The translations under genes and the position numbers were made by a program. From NCBI RefSeq assembly GCF_029227915.1, contig NC_079880.1, positions 22,444,501 to 22,508,500 on the forward strand: a stretch of DNA of 64,000 bases, given 5' to 3'. Positions within the stretch are counted from its first letter, which is position 1. The number at the start of each line of letters is the position of its first letter. A model generated the notes under the pieces. That model was not told where the DNA came from. It saw only the letters and a program-made list of their open reading frames with translations, and searched no databases. This DNA is from Hydractinia symbiolongicarpus. Its lineage: Eukaryota > Cnidaria > Hydrozoa > Anthoathecata > Hydractiniidae. Shown piece by piece: positions 12,396-40,767 of the stretch.

Positions 12396-12875
12396 CGTCC
12401 GAGTTTATTCACTTGCTTATTTTGATAACAATATGATAACAATTATAGTATAAATTAAAAAAACAAATAAATAAATTAAATTTCCAAAAAAATATTGCAT
12501 AATGCACAGAGTGATGTTAAGGAAAGAATTTTTGCGGAAAAAACATATTGCAAAATCTGAAATAATTTAAATATCGCAAAAATTCCTCATGTTGCCTATA
12601 TAATGCAAACTTTTACTTTTGAATTTCCGCTAAGACTAAAATATAAATATTACATGGATTACATAACAGATTCAAAATAGGTACAATAAAAAACTGCGTA
12701 AATGTATTTTTGTTATTGTGGCGAAAATAACCAAACATTTTAACATTTGAAAGTCATCAATAAAATATCTGATCATCGAACTTCTGACTTAAACTGAACT
12801 CATGTTAATATTTATTCTTTCTCCTAGTCACAAAAAAATTAATTTTTGTCAATTTAGCTAAACACAGCGTTCTTT
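12396..12875. other. 3' flank of the mitochondrial carrier gene
   Basis: AT-rich, non-coding; presumably includes the 3' UTR of the minus-strand carrier gene ending at 12876. No RNA gene or repeat is recognised. Confidence 0.4.
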
Positions 12876-18293
<5,418 letters not shown>

Positions 18294-21200
18294 TTAGCAT
18301 TCAACTTCCTGTTTTTGCTCAACTTCATCATCAAGGTCCCCCTTTTTCACTTTCACCCACTCGTCATCTTTTTGACTTGCTGAGCTATCCTCACTGTCAT
18401 TTTTATTTTTTTCCGGCAAACTTTCTTCTTTATTCACATCTTTCGTTTTATCAGACTCTGGCTCTTCTTTTTCCTTTTCGACAACTTTTTCTTTTTCTTC
18501 TTTCTCCTCTTTTTCGCTTTTATTTTTATCGTCTCCCTTCTTAATTTCATATTCATATACAGGAACAAAAGATTCCAGAAATCCACATTCTGCAGTCAAA
18601 TTGGGGAGTAGCCAGAAATGCAATTTACCAACTGTCACTATCCACAAGAAGCCATATATTATATATCGTACTAAAAAAAAAAGAAATATAAATCTTAAAA
18701 CAACAGTAAAATGATCAAAACAAATAGATTGATTTAGTGCCTGCTTTTAAAAAAGATCTTAAATTTAGTCCATCTTGTTAACTTCTAGCCATATATTTTG
18801 ATATAAGAAGGATGAGAGTTTATCAGAGCCTGTCACTGTTGCTCAGTCATACTGAGAAGCAAAGTATAAGTGTTTTTTGTTTAGGCAGCAAAATTTTGCC
18901 TTACAATTTCTTACTTATGATGACTGACCAAGGATATTGAAAAAAACTATAATGTGGCTTTTTAATTAAAGCAGATAAAAAAAGCGAAGTAGCGACAGAT
19001 GAAACAGTTTCATAAACAAAGCATTTTACAAAAAGAATGTGAAAATGCCAAACATAAATATATGGCTTTTGCAATGCTATTTAGCTTCCGCTTTAAAAAA
19101 TTTTTTGTAGTTTCGTTACAAAATTAAAAGAAAATTTTTTAAATATTCAAACAATTAATCAAAGTTCAAAGATATAATGTTCCTGTAAAAAATATGCAGA
19201 AAGTTATTTAAAAAGTTAGTTTTGAATCATTGACTTTTTTACAGGTTTATCAATTATCGTTTTGTGAGAAATTATTGTTGTCTAAACGTTCTCGGCATTG
19301 TTTTTGGCTTACTTTGACACACTTAAGGTGCTACCAAACTTTATAGATTGCTTACATTTTGATGTTTTTATAATAGAGTATACAACATTTAGTAAGAAGG
19401 CTTCACAACATGGAATACAAGCCCCTTTTTGATTTCTGCCTTTTACATGTTACGTTTTTGCCTACCCACAACAGGACTTTCCATAATATAGAGTTTATAT
19501 TATTCTTAGTAACTTAATTGTAGGGAAAAGGGGGGGGGGGAGTGGACAAATTTTACCACTGATTTCAATTAATAATCCATAAATTAAAAAGGTTGAAATT
19601 TTTTAGTAGAATTGAGAAGTGAGAGAAAATTATGTATTTTTTAATGGAAGTTTTTTAAAATGTTATCAGAAACACTACTTATTAAGCAAGTTGTTTTAAT
19701 AAAAAAATGACCTCCTAGCTATTTTAGGCAAGAGATCCACTTCAGTTATATCCCCACTAACTGTCCATTTGCAAAAAAAATCACCAACCCAACACCACTT
19801 GAAGCTCCCTCCCTACAATTAGCATAGTAAGAGTAGGTCACATAAAAGAGCAAAGTTAAACTCACAGACTGCCAGCACAAGGATGGTACCAACAAAGATG
19901 GCTCCAGCAACACTAATGTACCAACTATATTCACGCACACTTTCAGGCCAGAGAGGAAACAAACATATACCAATAATAAGAAGAACTAAAAAAAAAAATA
20001 AAAAGAAAGAATAAGCTATCAAAATTTCTTAACATTGTAATTTGAATAAAATCGAACTCATCCCACATCCAAATGTTTTCTTATCTCTGCAAAAGCTTTC
20101 CCCAAAGCTTACCTAGATGGTTAACAAATACAAGAATAACAAATTATAAAAAAATAATGGCAATATTAATGAAAATATTGCTATTGCACCAGCCACGCAA
20201 GCTCTGTCATGCACTTAGAACTTGAGTGATATTACTACATAAGTAATGGTTATTGTGTCTAAAATCCATATTTGCAAGCATTCAGAAAAACTATAAGGAT
20301 ATGCACATACCAAGCAAAACTCCCAATATAAATGTCTTCCAACTAACAGGATCATATATCCATACATATGCCTAAAATTAGGTTTTAATTATGACAAAAT
20401 ATAATAACGCTAAAAGTAAAAGGTAACACATCACGAAAACAAAATAGCATAAAATTTTTTTTTATCTGTTCATGTCCAAATTTGTGCCCAAAAACGATAA
20501 TTACATTAAGCGTTACCACCATTATCGAACAACTTGGTTTGTACATTTTTTGTTCGTTTGTGACGTCACACAAATAATTTTCTGTACATTCTATTGCATA
20601 TAATCATTTGAATCAAGTTTCATTTAATCAACTTTCATTATTAAAATGAATGAAACAACTGTGTCTTTTAAGATGTTTTAATACAAAAATAACACTTATT
20701 TTTTTCAAGTGATAACTTATGTCTTAAACTATATTTAATGCAAAAAAAGCAATTTAAAACATTTTAAGAACAATTTGTTATCAATTGTTAGTTCTTCTTT
20801 AAAACTGACATTTTAGCAAAGGCATTTAACTCAATACATGATTTATCAATGGAATTGCACGGTTAATGAAGTTCCATACCTCATCATCACTGTCAAAAAA
20901 TACTTGCTGCTCATGGGGTTCTAACGTAATCTTCACCTAAAAGAACAAGATTTAGATATAAACACAAAAAACAACAAGATATATAGTCAAATTAAACAAT
21001 TGCCCTTTCAAAGTCTTCCTCCCACCCAGCTAAAATATTTAACCATTCACCCTTAACAAAAACATTTTAAAATACAATACTATGTTTTTTTTAAGATAGC
21101 CTCCTAAGTTTCTAATTGTACTCTTAGAGTTCTGGAAAGGAATGCATACAAAGAACTTGTGTAAGTTATGCATGCACAGTAAACCACTTTCACTGACGAA

Positions 21201-24200
21201 GACATCCATCTTATTCTCATGGTGAACACTAAGCAGAAAGAATCTTTTACACTTCATAGTCTCTGGCATAGCCATTTGAATATATTGAACATAGATAAAT
21301 ACCTTCTTTTTTACTTTTTTCACTTCTTTTCCATCCTATAAATATAACAAATCCATTACACAAACTTGCCTTACAAGTTTATCAAGAGTCCATTTTTTAG
21401 GCAAAAAGGGTGTCTGTTTCTTAATGTTACCCTTTTTTCTTCTATCAGTTTCTTCAGTTTCAAGAATAAGGTTTAACAGAAGAGTAATTTCAACATAACA
21501 AATAAAAACCTTATCGCGCTTGACTTTCGGACTGCCAGGAGTTTTCTTTTCCTCCTTCATGTCTTTCACATCTGATTTCTTGTCTTCTTTTGTCTCATTT
21601 TTCTTCTCGTCTTTTTTCTTATCCCCATCCTTCTTTTTATCTTTAACCTTTTTTTCTGTTTTTACTAAATGCACTCGACTGAACATGCCATAATTTAAAA
21701 GCCTGAAGAAAACGAAAACAAAAAAATGATTTGTTTTCCTGCCAGAATATCAGCTCTAAGTATTCTCAAGCCAATCAGTTTAGTTTTGCAAAACTTTACA
21801 CTAATCAGTTTTTTACGAAATGTCACAAACCTTTTTATGATGAAATTAGCAATGCTTAAGGTTGGTGAAACATATAAAAAATTTGCTTTAAAAATTACGC
21901 AACAAAACATTTTGTTGATTTTTATATTTTTTTCACACACTGAAACGTTGTTTTTAAAACTTGTTAATCACAAATTACAAATCCTTATTGCAGACCTTGA
22001 ATGAACTAGTAGACTATCAGGACTGTTGATAACTTGTATTTTAATGTTAAGAATTTGTCTACCAAAAAACATTTACTCCACCATTTTAAATAATTTTCAC
22101 AATAACATTATAAGCTTAGCCATGCACTTGAACATTACAGCAGCAGTAACAATAAAGTCATAGTACCTGGTTAGAAAGGATGCTATGGAGTCTCTATGTG
22201 TGAAAGAAACAGTACTCTTTGCTCCACTGGCCCATTTGGAGTCCATTAAAAAGTCAACTGCTTTTGAACCTGCAAAAAAAATTCAAATAGCAGTTAATTT
22301 ATAATTGGTTTTGTGTATGAAACAACAAAGTCATGTCTTTTTAAAAACAGCTTAAAAATATGATAACTGTAAAAGTGTATTAGCTTCTTACCCATGAAGT
22401 AGAAGACTTCATCACCATACATTGTAGCTTTTTTGGTCGGCATATTAAAACGCATGTGCTTTGCAACAGCTGTTTCATCTTTACTAGGCTTCTCTTCCTC
22501 ATTTGATCCCTATAACGAAACAACGAAATATAACTAGCAGCCAAATTTTGTAACTTTTTGTCAAATTTGCATGAATTAGTTCCTACACGAAATATTTTGA
22601 AGTTTGAGATTCATAAAAAACAACAAAAATTAATTCCTTTAAAATTTAGTTTTTTTTCTTTAAAAAATAATTTTCACTTTTTTTTTCTAATAATAACTTC
22701 AATGATCTATTACTTGAAATATTGTATTTAGTACAATTTTGTACTAAATACAATATTTCGTAACTTTTGTAACTTTTTGTCAAATTTGCATGAATTAGTT
22801 TCTACACAAAATATTTTGAAGTTTGAGATTCATAAAAAACAACAAAAATTAATTCCTTTAAAATTTAGTTTTTTTTCTTTTTTTTTTCTAATAATAACTT
22901 CAATGATCTATTACTTGAAATATTGTATTTAGTACGTTAGGTCACAGTCACTATGTGGAACAAATAAATAACAACGCACTACAAATTTTACCATTAGTGT
23001 ATCAAAAAGAGTCAGAATGTATAAGGAATACATCATACTGATTCTTTTTGAAAGTTCTTTCCACATCATACAGCAAATAACAGCCAAGGTTCTATTGGGA
23101 CAGTCAAAAAGTAACATGGGTTGTGTGACATAAAAATGAAATGGTGATTATGTGGGTCACAGTAAAAACAGGAATAAAATATTGTGGGCTTATATGTATA
23201 ACTATTCTATTTTATAGGGCTTTTACTTGTGTGAAATTGTACGTTACATTACAACTCTTTTTACTAAGGAAGGTTAGTTTTGTACTATTTGATGGTCTCC
23301 TCACATTTATTGTCCTTGTGATCTATAATGATCTATAAATATGGAAACAACTTTTCTTACACAAAATTCATGGTTAATTAACTTTTACTGCTCCTTCGAT
23401 GCAGTTTCTTTGTTATAAATAACTACGGACAAAGTTGTGGACAATTACTTTGTGTTGTCTATTTCATTGAAAAAGTTTTAATTATTCGCACCTTTTTAAG
23501 GAAATTAACAGAATAAGTTTTTAATAATAGAAGGAGAACAATAAATTTTAGAAAGGTTTTGCAAGTGATTATGTGTTTGTTCTAAACATGAATATGAAAT
23601 TTATTTTGTAAATTTTGTTTCATCTTCAACCATTTATATTTTTAATGACAACAATAAACCTGGATGTGCTTATTTTTTTTGCTGAACTTATTGTTTTTTT
23701 AACTGAACAAAAAGTGTAAGAAAATGTCAAATTTAGTTTTTAAAAGCTATTTGCAAAGAGGAGCCTTTTTTAAATCAAACTCAATCCATAAAAATGCACA
23801 AATTACTGTTAAATATATGAATTTTACGAGAAAGCGGCGTAACACTACTTCCGATAAACTACACTTTAAAAAATAATTTTATACCAGATACGCGAAATAA
23901 TTTCATTAACAGATGCGCGAAATATTTTTATTAACAGATGCTCAAAATAATTTCATTAACAGATGGGCTAAATATTTTCATTAACAGATGCGCAAAATAA
24001 TTTCGTTAACAGATGGGCTAAATATTTTTATTAACAGATGGGGAAAATAATTACGTCAGCTAATTCCCGTGGATTGTTCCACGGGTTAACGACTAGTTAT
24101 ACATATATTATTAGTATCAAATATTATTATTATTACTATTATTTACCCAAGACAACCTTTTCATTTTCTATTTGTAACTGGTATCATAAGGGTCCTGCAA

Positions 24201-25556
24201 AAGGAATCCCAGTGCATTTATGGCTTCCATCTGAGCTGCAGAAGCTGTACAAGCAAAACAACCACCAAGAAATTAATCCTATTCTGGTGCCGAAACCTAA
24301 GCAGAACTCACAATTTACTGCACTGAAAGCGAATGCTCTACCATAAAGCCACCAGACTAATGCTCATTTTCCTAAATTGTTAGACTAAGGAATTGAATTT
24401 TTGGATTAGGTGAGCCTTCAGGTTACATAGATATTTTAGATGTGTTGTTGTAGATTACAAGCATGTGCTAAGAACACATGACATACAGTATTTTCATATT
24501 TATTTCTGTGAGAGAAATTTACCATTTTCTAAAAATTCAAAAAATGTCTGTTTAAATGCTCTTTATAAAATTTGATTAACCTATCTTCATCCTCATTGGT
24601 TGGTAGTATTACTTCAGTATAGCATTGGTGTTTTTTATATTTTGTGTATTGAAGACATCAGCACGGTGTCATCATTTTTTTGTTATGGAGTCAAAATTGT
24701 AGGTTTAATAAGTAAGCTTGTTTACATGTTTCTTATGGGAACTTACTAATTTTTTGTCAACATTGCTTTGTCAATCGACAAGAAATGCCTGGATCAAACA
24801 TAAGTTTTCTATAGTGTGGTGGAGAAAGAATTTCCAAAAAGGTTGCATTGATACAATTTCTAGTTATAACCACAAAACTCTGTTTACTTTATCAAGGGTT
24901 CACTTTTTTGGCCTAGGTAACAGAATCTGAATGTGCTGTTTTTTTTATTTCTGGAAACTATAAAAATTAAAATCAACTTATCAAGTGGTAGCAAAGTTCT
25001 TAAAAGAGCTGTTTTTGATGGTTTTTGATTTACTTGATGGTTTTTGATTTACTTGATTAAAAACTTATACATATAAACTTTATTACTTCTTTCTCTTCCA
25101 CCACCTTCTTCCAACTATTGTCCGAATGGTATGTTACAAGAAATTGCTTTTAGGAATGGTCCAGGCAAGTTCGGGAAAGTGCGGGGGTGGTTTCGGAGGA
25201 CAATCGCTAATTTAATTCAAAAAGTCGCCCAAAGGGCACCCTCTTTTATCCGCACCTATGCGAGGTCCTTTTCCAATTGGACAAAAATTCCAAAATCTCA
25301 GTAGCCTAAATTTGAGGTTTAAATTTCAAATGAGCTATATGACAGGCCACATACCTCAAAAAATTATAAGACTCTTCAGTCTTATGTTCTTATAAAGTCG
25401 TGTTCTTAATAGGATTTAAAAAAAAATCAAAAAATGTAATTTGGTAGTCATTGCCTTAATGTATACTTTTAAAAAAGATTGCGTAGTCAAGACCATGAAA
25501 ATATATTTATAGCTAAGTACCTTCTTCCTTTTCTTTACTGCTTTCTTGTCGGCCAT
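18294..25556 (-). CDS. SEC62: Translocation protein SEC62
   Basis: Nine exons on the minus strand: 25556-25521, 22509-22392, 22269-22167, 21702-21510, 21335-21303, 20936-20880, 20371-20311, 19985-19866, 18670-18294. All junctions are GT-AG; the sum is 1098 nt, giving 365 aa. Sec62 signatures are clear: GSKAVDFLMDSKWASG, a lysine-rich stretch, LEPHEQQVF, AYVWIYDPVSWKTF, LFPLWPESVR, and HFWLLPNLTAECGF. Two membrane segments (exons 7-8 and 8-9) lie before a charged Lys/Glu tail that ends near DDEWVKVKKGDLDDE. Sec62 sits in the ER membrane next to Sec61/Sec63 and helps post-translational import of short secretory proteins; the tail may also serve ER-phagy. Intron 1 (about 3 kb) is full of repeats. 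The gene shares an upstream region with SSU72. Confidence 0.94.
22548..22934. repeat. Direct duplication (~190 bp units) in SEC62 intron 1
   Basis: Unit 1 (about 22548-22734) and unit 2 (about 22763-22934) share TAACTTTTTGTCAAATTTGC, AAGTTTGAGATTCATAAAAA and ACTTCAATGATCTATTACTT in order, with few differences apart from a short deletion in unit 2. This is a recent tandem duplication, whose junction carries a palindrome (22716-22759). Confidence 0.85.
22716..22759. repeat. 44-bp near-perfect palindrome
   Basis: GAAATATTGTATTTAGTACA and the inverted half meet with almost no spacer; 21 of 22 positions pair. It lies exactly at the join of the two duplicated units. Confidence 0.85.
23885..24056. 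repeat. Minisatellite, 25-bp unit x 7
   Basis: Seven head-to-tail units of the form CAGATGCGCGAAATAATTTC plus about 5 nt ending TTAA. Units with AATAATTTC and AATATTTTT largely alternate, implying a 50-bp higher-order dimer. It sits in SEC62 intron 1. Confidence 0.88.
24181..24346 (+). pseudogene. Coding-like fragment of unknown origin in SEC62 intron 1
   Basis: Antisense to SEC62, a frame reads HKGPAKGIPVHLWLPSELQK and continues through KLYKQNN and PILVPKPKQN to a stop at about 24344-24346. Composition and codon use look protein-like, and the preceding ATAAG could serve as an acceptor. It could be a last exon or a retrocopy of a small protein. I do not recognise the family, and no upstream exon is evident. 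Confidence 0.25.
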
Positions 25557-25971
25557 TTTTAGGAAAATGTGTTGGTGGTAATGCAAGGACCACGCGTACG
25601 TAATCCGGCGACCATCATATTTTATAACTCCAGGGGGTAGAAACTGCTAGTAAATTAAGAAAAAAACAAAACAAATATTTATAAATTAATGATTTAAAAT
25701 TAAAAAGGCATTTTCTAAAGTAACAACGTACTGTCTTGGTGAATAAAAAGATTAGTTACAGTATTTTAAGGAATTATAAACGATTTTATTATCCTATTAA
25801 AACACCCTGTATCACCCAGAATGCCTTGCGTTAGGCCGTTGAAAAAATTAAAAACAAACCAACTCGCGAAGGAAGGGAAACGAAATTTTTCGTGTACAGT
25901 GATATCTTATACTTCTAGAATAATTGTAGGCCAAAGTATTTCGTTACACTATTATGGTTATTGGTAGCAAT
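25557..25971. promoter_or_regulatory. Divergent upstream region between SEC62 and SSU72
   Basis: Only about 415 bp separate the start codons of two head-to-head housekeeping genes (SEC62 minus, SSU72 plus). The region must contain both 5' UTRs and probably a shared bidirectional promoter. A slightly GC-richer patch (ACCACGCGTACGTAATCCGG, about 25590-25609) lies near the SEC62 side. No TATA box is seen. The promoter role is inferred from layout. Confidence 0.6.
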
Positions 25972-37069
<11,098 letters not shown>

Positions 37070-38150
37070 CCCGATATTTCCGTCATCAAGCCAACAGACG
37101 CGTCAATCAACGTTAATGACGCGTCAGGTTTTTTCGACGTGACAAAGTATCAGCTATGATTGACGTAGTGGGATCTTGATTCGACGTTTATTCGTGTTGT
37201 CCTTCCGATGGTAACGTGTTGTGTTGAAAAAAATAATAAAATATATATTATTTATTGTCGGTAGGGAAAAGGGATTAAATTGAAGAAAATCTTTCTATGA
37301 AAGCTAAAAAAACATTTTCTACATCGAGAATAAAAATGGACTTTATGGATATTGTCAAAAAAGAGTTTTTGAATACTATCTATATTTGTAGTCCCATTCG
37401 TCGATTTAATGCAGAATTGATTCAATTCTAGTATTTTTTGTTGTTGATTCCAGTACAGACAATTAGTCCTGGGATCGAAGTTACATTGTAAATAACACAC
37501 ATGTAGATATATTTTGAAAACAGATTGAATTTTGCAACTTTTTGTATTTTTCTTTTAAGTCTTAAACCCCTTATTTTGGAATGTTTAAGAGGGTTTTTTA
37601 CTCTGTCATAAGTTCTTCTAAATTTATACAAGAAGCCCTGCGGCTTAAAGATTTCCGCTATTAGCAATAATCTGAAAAAAGATATAAAATCGTGACATAC
37701 ATGTCACGATTTTATAGCTATAATACATTATCTTTCACCAAAAATATCCAGCCTCAACAATTCCTCTTTAAAAATTCATTGATAATTAATTAGTTCTGCT
37801 GAATATAGCTTTAGTCTACGTGCTTACAAAATTGTAGTACAGAAGAAATTGACGTAATTATATAACATCAAAGATGGCGCATTATAAGACGATCTTCATT
37901 ATGCTACAATGCACGAGCTTTAACTTTCGATAGCATATAATCTTTAAAATAAAGTAATGTTCATTGGATAATAAAACAATTTGTTGCACTGTTAGGATTC
38001 TTATTGGCTTAAAACTCATTTTAGCCTCGTTCTCAGAAAAAAATCTGTCAAAACGAGGATTTAGGCTTTAGCCTGGATAAGTTTTAGGCGCCCAGGCTCT
38101 GAGCTGTCTCTATCTCTCTCTCTCTCTATCTTCCCAGGCGATATTAAAGA
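37070..38150. other. 3' flank of SSU72
   Basis: SSU72 3' UTR with AATAAA at 37235-37240. A perfect 16-bp-arm palindrome lies at 37683-37716 and the inverted copy of an 18-bp motif at 37629-37646. A short (TC)n is near 38108-38130. No gene is seen. Confidence 0.5.
37683..37716. repeat. Perfect hairpin with 16-bp arms
   Basis: TATAAAATCGTGACAT, a 2-nt spacer (AC), then the exact reverse complement. It lies about 615 bp after the SSU72 stop. Function unknown; it could be a miniature foldback element or a site for a dimeric protein. Confidence 0.85.
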
Positions 38151-38179
38151 TTCCGCCTTCGCCGGCGGAAATCAAAAAT

Positions 38180-38395
38180 ATTTTCAAAAATGTTAGGGAA
38201 AAATCATTCAAATAATGGGAAGGATTGAATGTTAGAACTATTATCTATCAATATAATTTTACCTAAAAATATTTCAGGTTACAGAAGTTTCGGTTAAAAA
38301 TAGCTTAAAAATCAGGGAAATATCAGATGTTTTAGTCAGAAAATGTCAGGATCATCAGGAAAATAACAAGTTATATTGAGTGGTCACACTCTCCC
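38180..38395. mobile_element. hAT-like MITE fragment, copy 1
   Basis: Shares blocks in the same order with 56826-57150: AAGGATTGAATGTTAGAA-type, CAGGGAAATATCAGATG-type and TTTTAGTCAGAAAA-type strings. The right end GAGTGGTCACACTC resembles hAT termini of the CAGGGTG-GCCACT kind. No coding content. Confidence 0.4.
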
Positions 38396-39480
38396 AACAC
38401 AGGAGATAAAAAAAATTTGCATTATAAGTGGCCTACAATAATTCTTTATAGTGCATTGAATAGATGCTAGTAAAACAAGTTTTACTAAAAGATCCTTATT
38501 TACTTCTTTTCTGAATGTTATTTCACAGAAGTGTACGAGGAGAAATTTCTATTTGTCGACGTGGACTCAAAAACATAGCTACCTGTTCTGAGCAGAAAAA
38601 GAAAACAACCCCGGGGATGAGGCTGCTAGCAGACCAGACATACACACCGACGAACCATCTTTTTTACTGGATTTTACAACGCTGTCTGCTTGACTTAAAA
38701 ATGCCCATAGCAGAGCTGTCCTACCACGTAGATGATGTTTGACGCTTTACGATAGCTAGAGTATCCTTCCTGATTCTCACGTAACAGCTTCTTTTAACCC
38801 AAAAGTATACAATACCAAAGTTCTCTATTACTAGTGCAGGATTTAAACAATGAAACAAATCCCTTGACAACGAAATGAAAACTCTTTCAACACTTGCCCA
38901 ATTTAAACGGAAACTATTAACTACTGACTTTTTTAGATCACAAAACAGTTAAATCGCACGACATCCGTATCTTTCTTGCTAACCTTTCATAGAAGGTTCA
39001 GGGACTTAGTGATAAGACTACTACAGTCTTCTTCTTGCTCCTGTAATTTTTAACTACTTTAGCTGCACCTAAGATATGCAATCACATATTTCTAGATTCT
39101 ACAATATAACATCCATAGTTTTGTATATATTTTTACGAAAAAATGTAAATTCTAAATTTCAAGAATTGTCATTTAGCTGTTTTCTCACAGCAAATTCATC
39201 TTAGAATACCGTGGCAAGTAGTGATTATGACAAATTTAGGTTTTTATTGCGCATTCTGCCACTTTTTCCAAACAACCGCAAATATAAGTACATACCAACG
39301 CCCATAGCAACCGTTTTTGCATTTTTAGACAGCTTTCTTGCCCCTCCGTCGATGTTTAATTCCTTGCAATAGCTAGATGATACTTTAGGGTCTCCTAAGA
39401 CATACTATGATATCCTCATCAAGTATCTTCAGAAAAGACAATCCTCTGCGATATAGTTTTTTTCTAGGGAAACCGCCTTA
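38396..39480. other. Left flank of the virus-like element
   Basis: Includes a 75-codon plus frame (38515-38742) with no recognisable domain. GC rises gradually from about 38.5 kb. The left end of the virus-like element may lie in or just after this stretch. I did not find an inverted copy of it at the right end. Confidence 0.3.
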
Positions 39481-39552
39481 ACGGCGTAATAACAGCAATA
39501 ATAATAAAAAAATAGATCTCGGACCTCTCAATTAATAAATGTGGTGTTGCAG

Positions 39553-39560
39553 TATAAAAG
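39553..39560 (+). promoter_or_regulatory. TATA-like box at the left of the element
   Basis: TATAAAAG preceded by GCAG and followed within 30-35 nt by a TCGGAGTT initiator-like string. It may be the promoter of the leftmost plus-strand gene, about 290 bp downstream. Inferred from sequence only. Confidence 0.35.
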
Positions 39561-39841
39561 CTTCCTTTGCAGTGTACTCGTCGGAGTTTACGCATTGACA
39601 CGGCCCGCTGACCTTGCACATAAAACAAACATGTCAGACGGCAGAGTTTATCTTAGTTCGTATCGCATTCAAAAAAGCTTGCTGCATTCTGTTGAAAAAG
39701 ACATTCTATATATTTATCAGAAGTATTAAAGACACAATTTTGCTCTAACGAAGTGTATATGTTTAACTAACTATATGTTCTCCAGAAGGTTTAATCTAAC
39801 TAACTGCTACTGTTACTAATGGGCGAGACGAACGCCTCTTA

Positions 39842-40579
39842 CCTTATATACAAGAATACCCGTGGCTGCTGCAGTATGTCCCGGATCATTTAAAGACCCA
39901 GGAAATGGTTCTTCAAGAGAATCCCGCGGCACTGCATTGTGTTCCGGATCATTTCAAGACATGAGAAATGTGCGCCACGGCAGTTGAAGAGGATCCCTGG
40001 TCACTCGAATTTGTTCCAGCGCATCTTATGACTCGGGAAATGTGTACCAGGGCGTTTCAAAAGGATTCCTTGGCACTCGGGTTTATACCGGATCATTTCA
40101 ACACCCAGGAAATGTGTGTGATGGTTCATCAAGAGAATCCCGTGGCACTGCATTGTGTTCCGGATCATTTCAAGACATGGGAAATGTGCACCACGGCAGT
40201 TGAAGAGGACCCCTGGTCACTCGAGTTTGTACCAGAGCATCTCATGACTCGGGAAATGTATACCAGGGCCTTTCAAAAGGATCCCTTGGCACTCAGGTTT
40301 GTACTGGATCATTTCAAGAACTAGGTAATGTGGACTATTGCAGTTGAAGAGGATCCCAGGGTATTCGAGGATGTTTGGGACTGGTTTGTTACCCGGGAAA
40401 TGTGTACCAGGGTGGTTCAATATGATCCGTGGCTGTTCGAGTCATATCGTCGGCGGAAAGCAGTGAGGTACAGGAGTAACAAGGAGTTGCTACCGGTGGC
40501 CTGTCATCTCAACAGAGTTATAGACGGGTGTTTTTCAGAGGATGAAAAGACAGACCTCGAGCTTTTGTGGACTAAATAA
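39842..40579 (+). pseudogene. 24-residue-repeat protein (DUF4116-like), broken
   Basis: Tandem 24-aa units of the form DPxxLxFVPDHxxTxEMCxxA (examples: EEDPWSLEFVPAHLMTREMC, ENPVALHCVPDHFKTWEMC). Three units form a 216-bp higher-order repeat that is highly alike at the DNA level, so it was recently amplified. The C-terminus has a distinct end module (DWFVTREMC, YRRRKAVRYRSNKELLPVAC, SEDEKTDLELLW). This layout is known from DUF4116-like proteins in cnidarian genomes and large DNA viruses; function unknown. In-frame stops: TGA at 39962-39964 and TAG at 40322-40324. The N-terminus is unclear: an ATG at 39819 is in another frame. Confidence 0.65.
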
Positions 40580-40583
40580 AACG

Positions 40584-40742
40584 ATGAAGAAACAATGCGA
40601 TGAGTGTGAACGAGTACTTGACACCTACGACAGATGCTCCTGTGGACGGAGGTTCTTCATAAAAGCTAAGCTGCTCTGCTGGTACTGCCGGCAGGAGTAC
40701 ATCACGTATAATGGTGGTAGCTGTCCGTGTGATGCTAGTTGA
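40584..40742 (+). CDS. Small zinc-ribbon-like protein
   Basis: 52 codons starting MKKQCDECERVL, with paired cysteines: CDEC, CSCG, CWYC, and CPC. Four Cys pairs suggest two small zinc-binding knuckles. It starts 5 nt after the stop of the repeat gene, and the start is preceded by AAATAAAACG. One of the few genes of the element without a visible break. Function unknown; a nucleic-acid-binding role is only a guess. Confidence 0.5.
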   Translation: MKKQCDECERVLDTYDRCSCGRRFFIKAKLLCWYCRQEYITYNGGSCPCDAS

Positions 40743-40767
40743 GGTTTTATCTTTCACAAATAAAAAG

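Noticed and set aside
23885-24056. CRISPR array
   Set aside because: The 25-bp units are directly adjacent with no unique spacers, in a eukaryotic intron.
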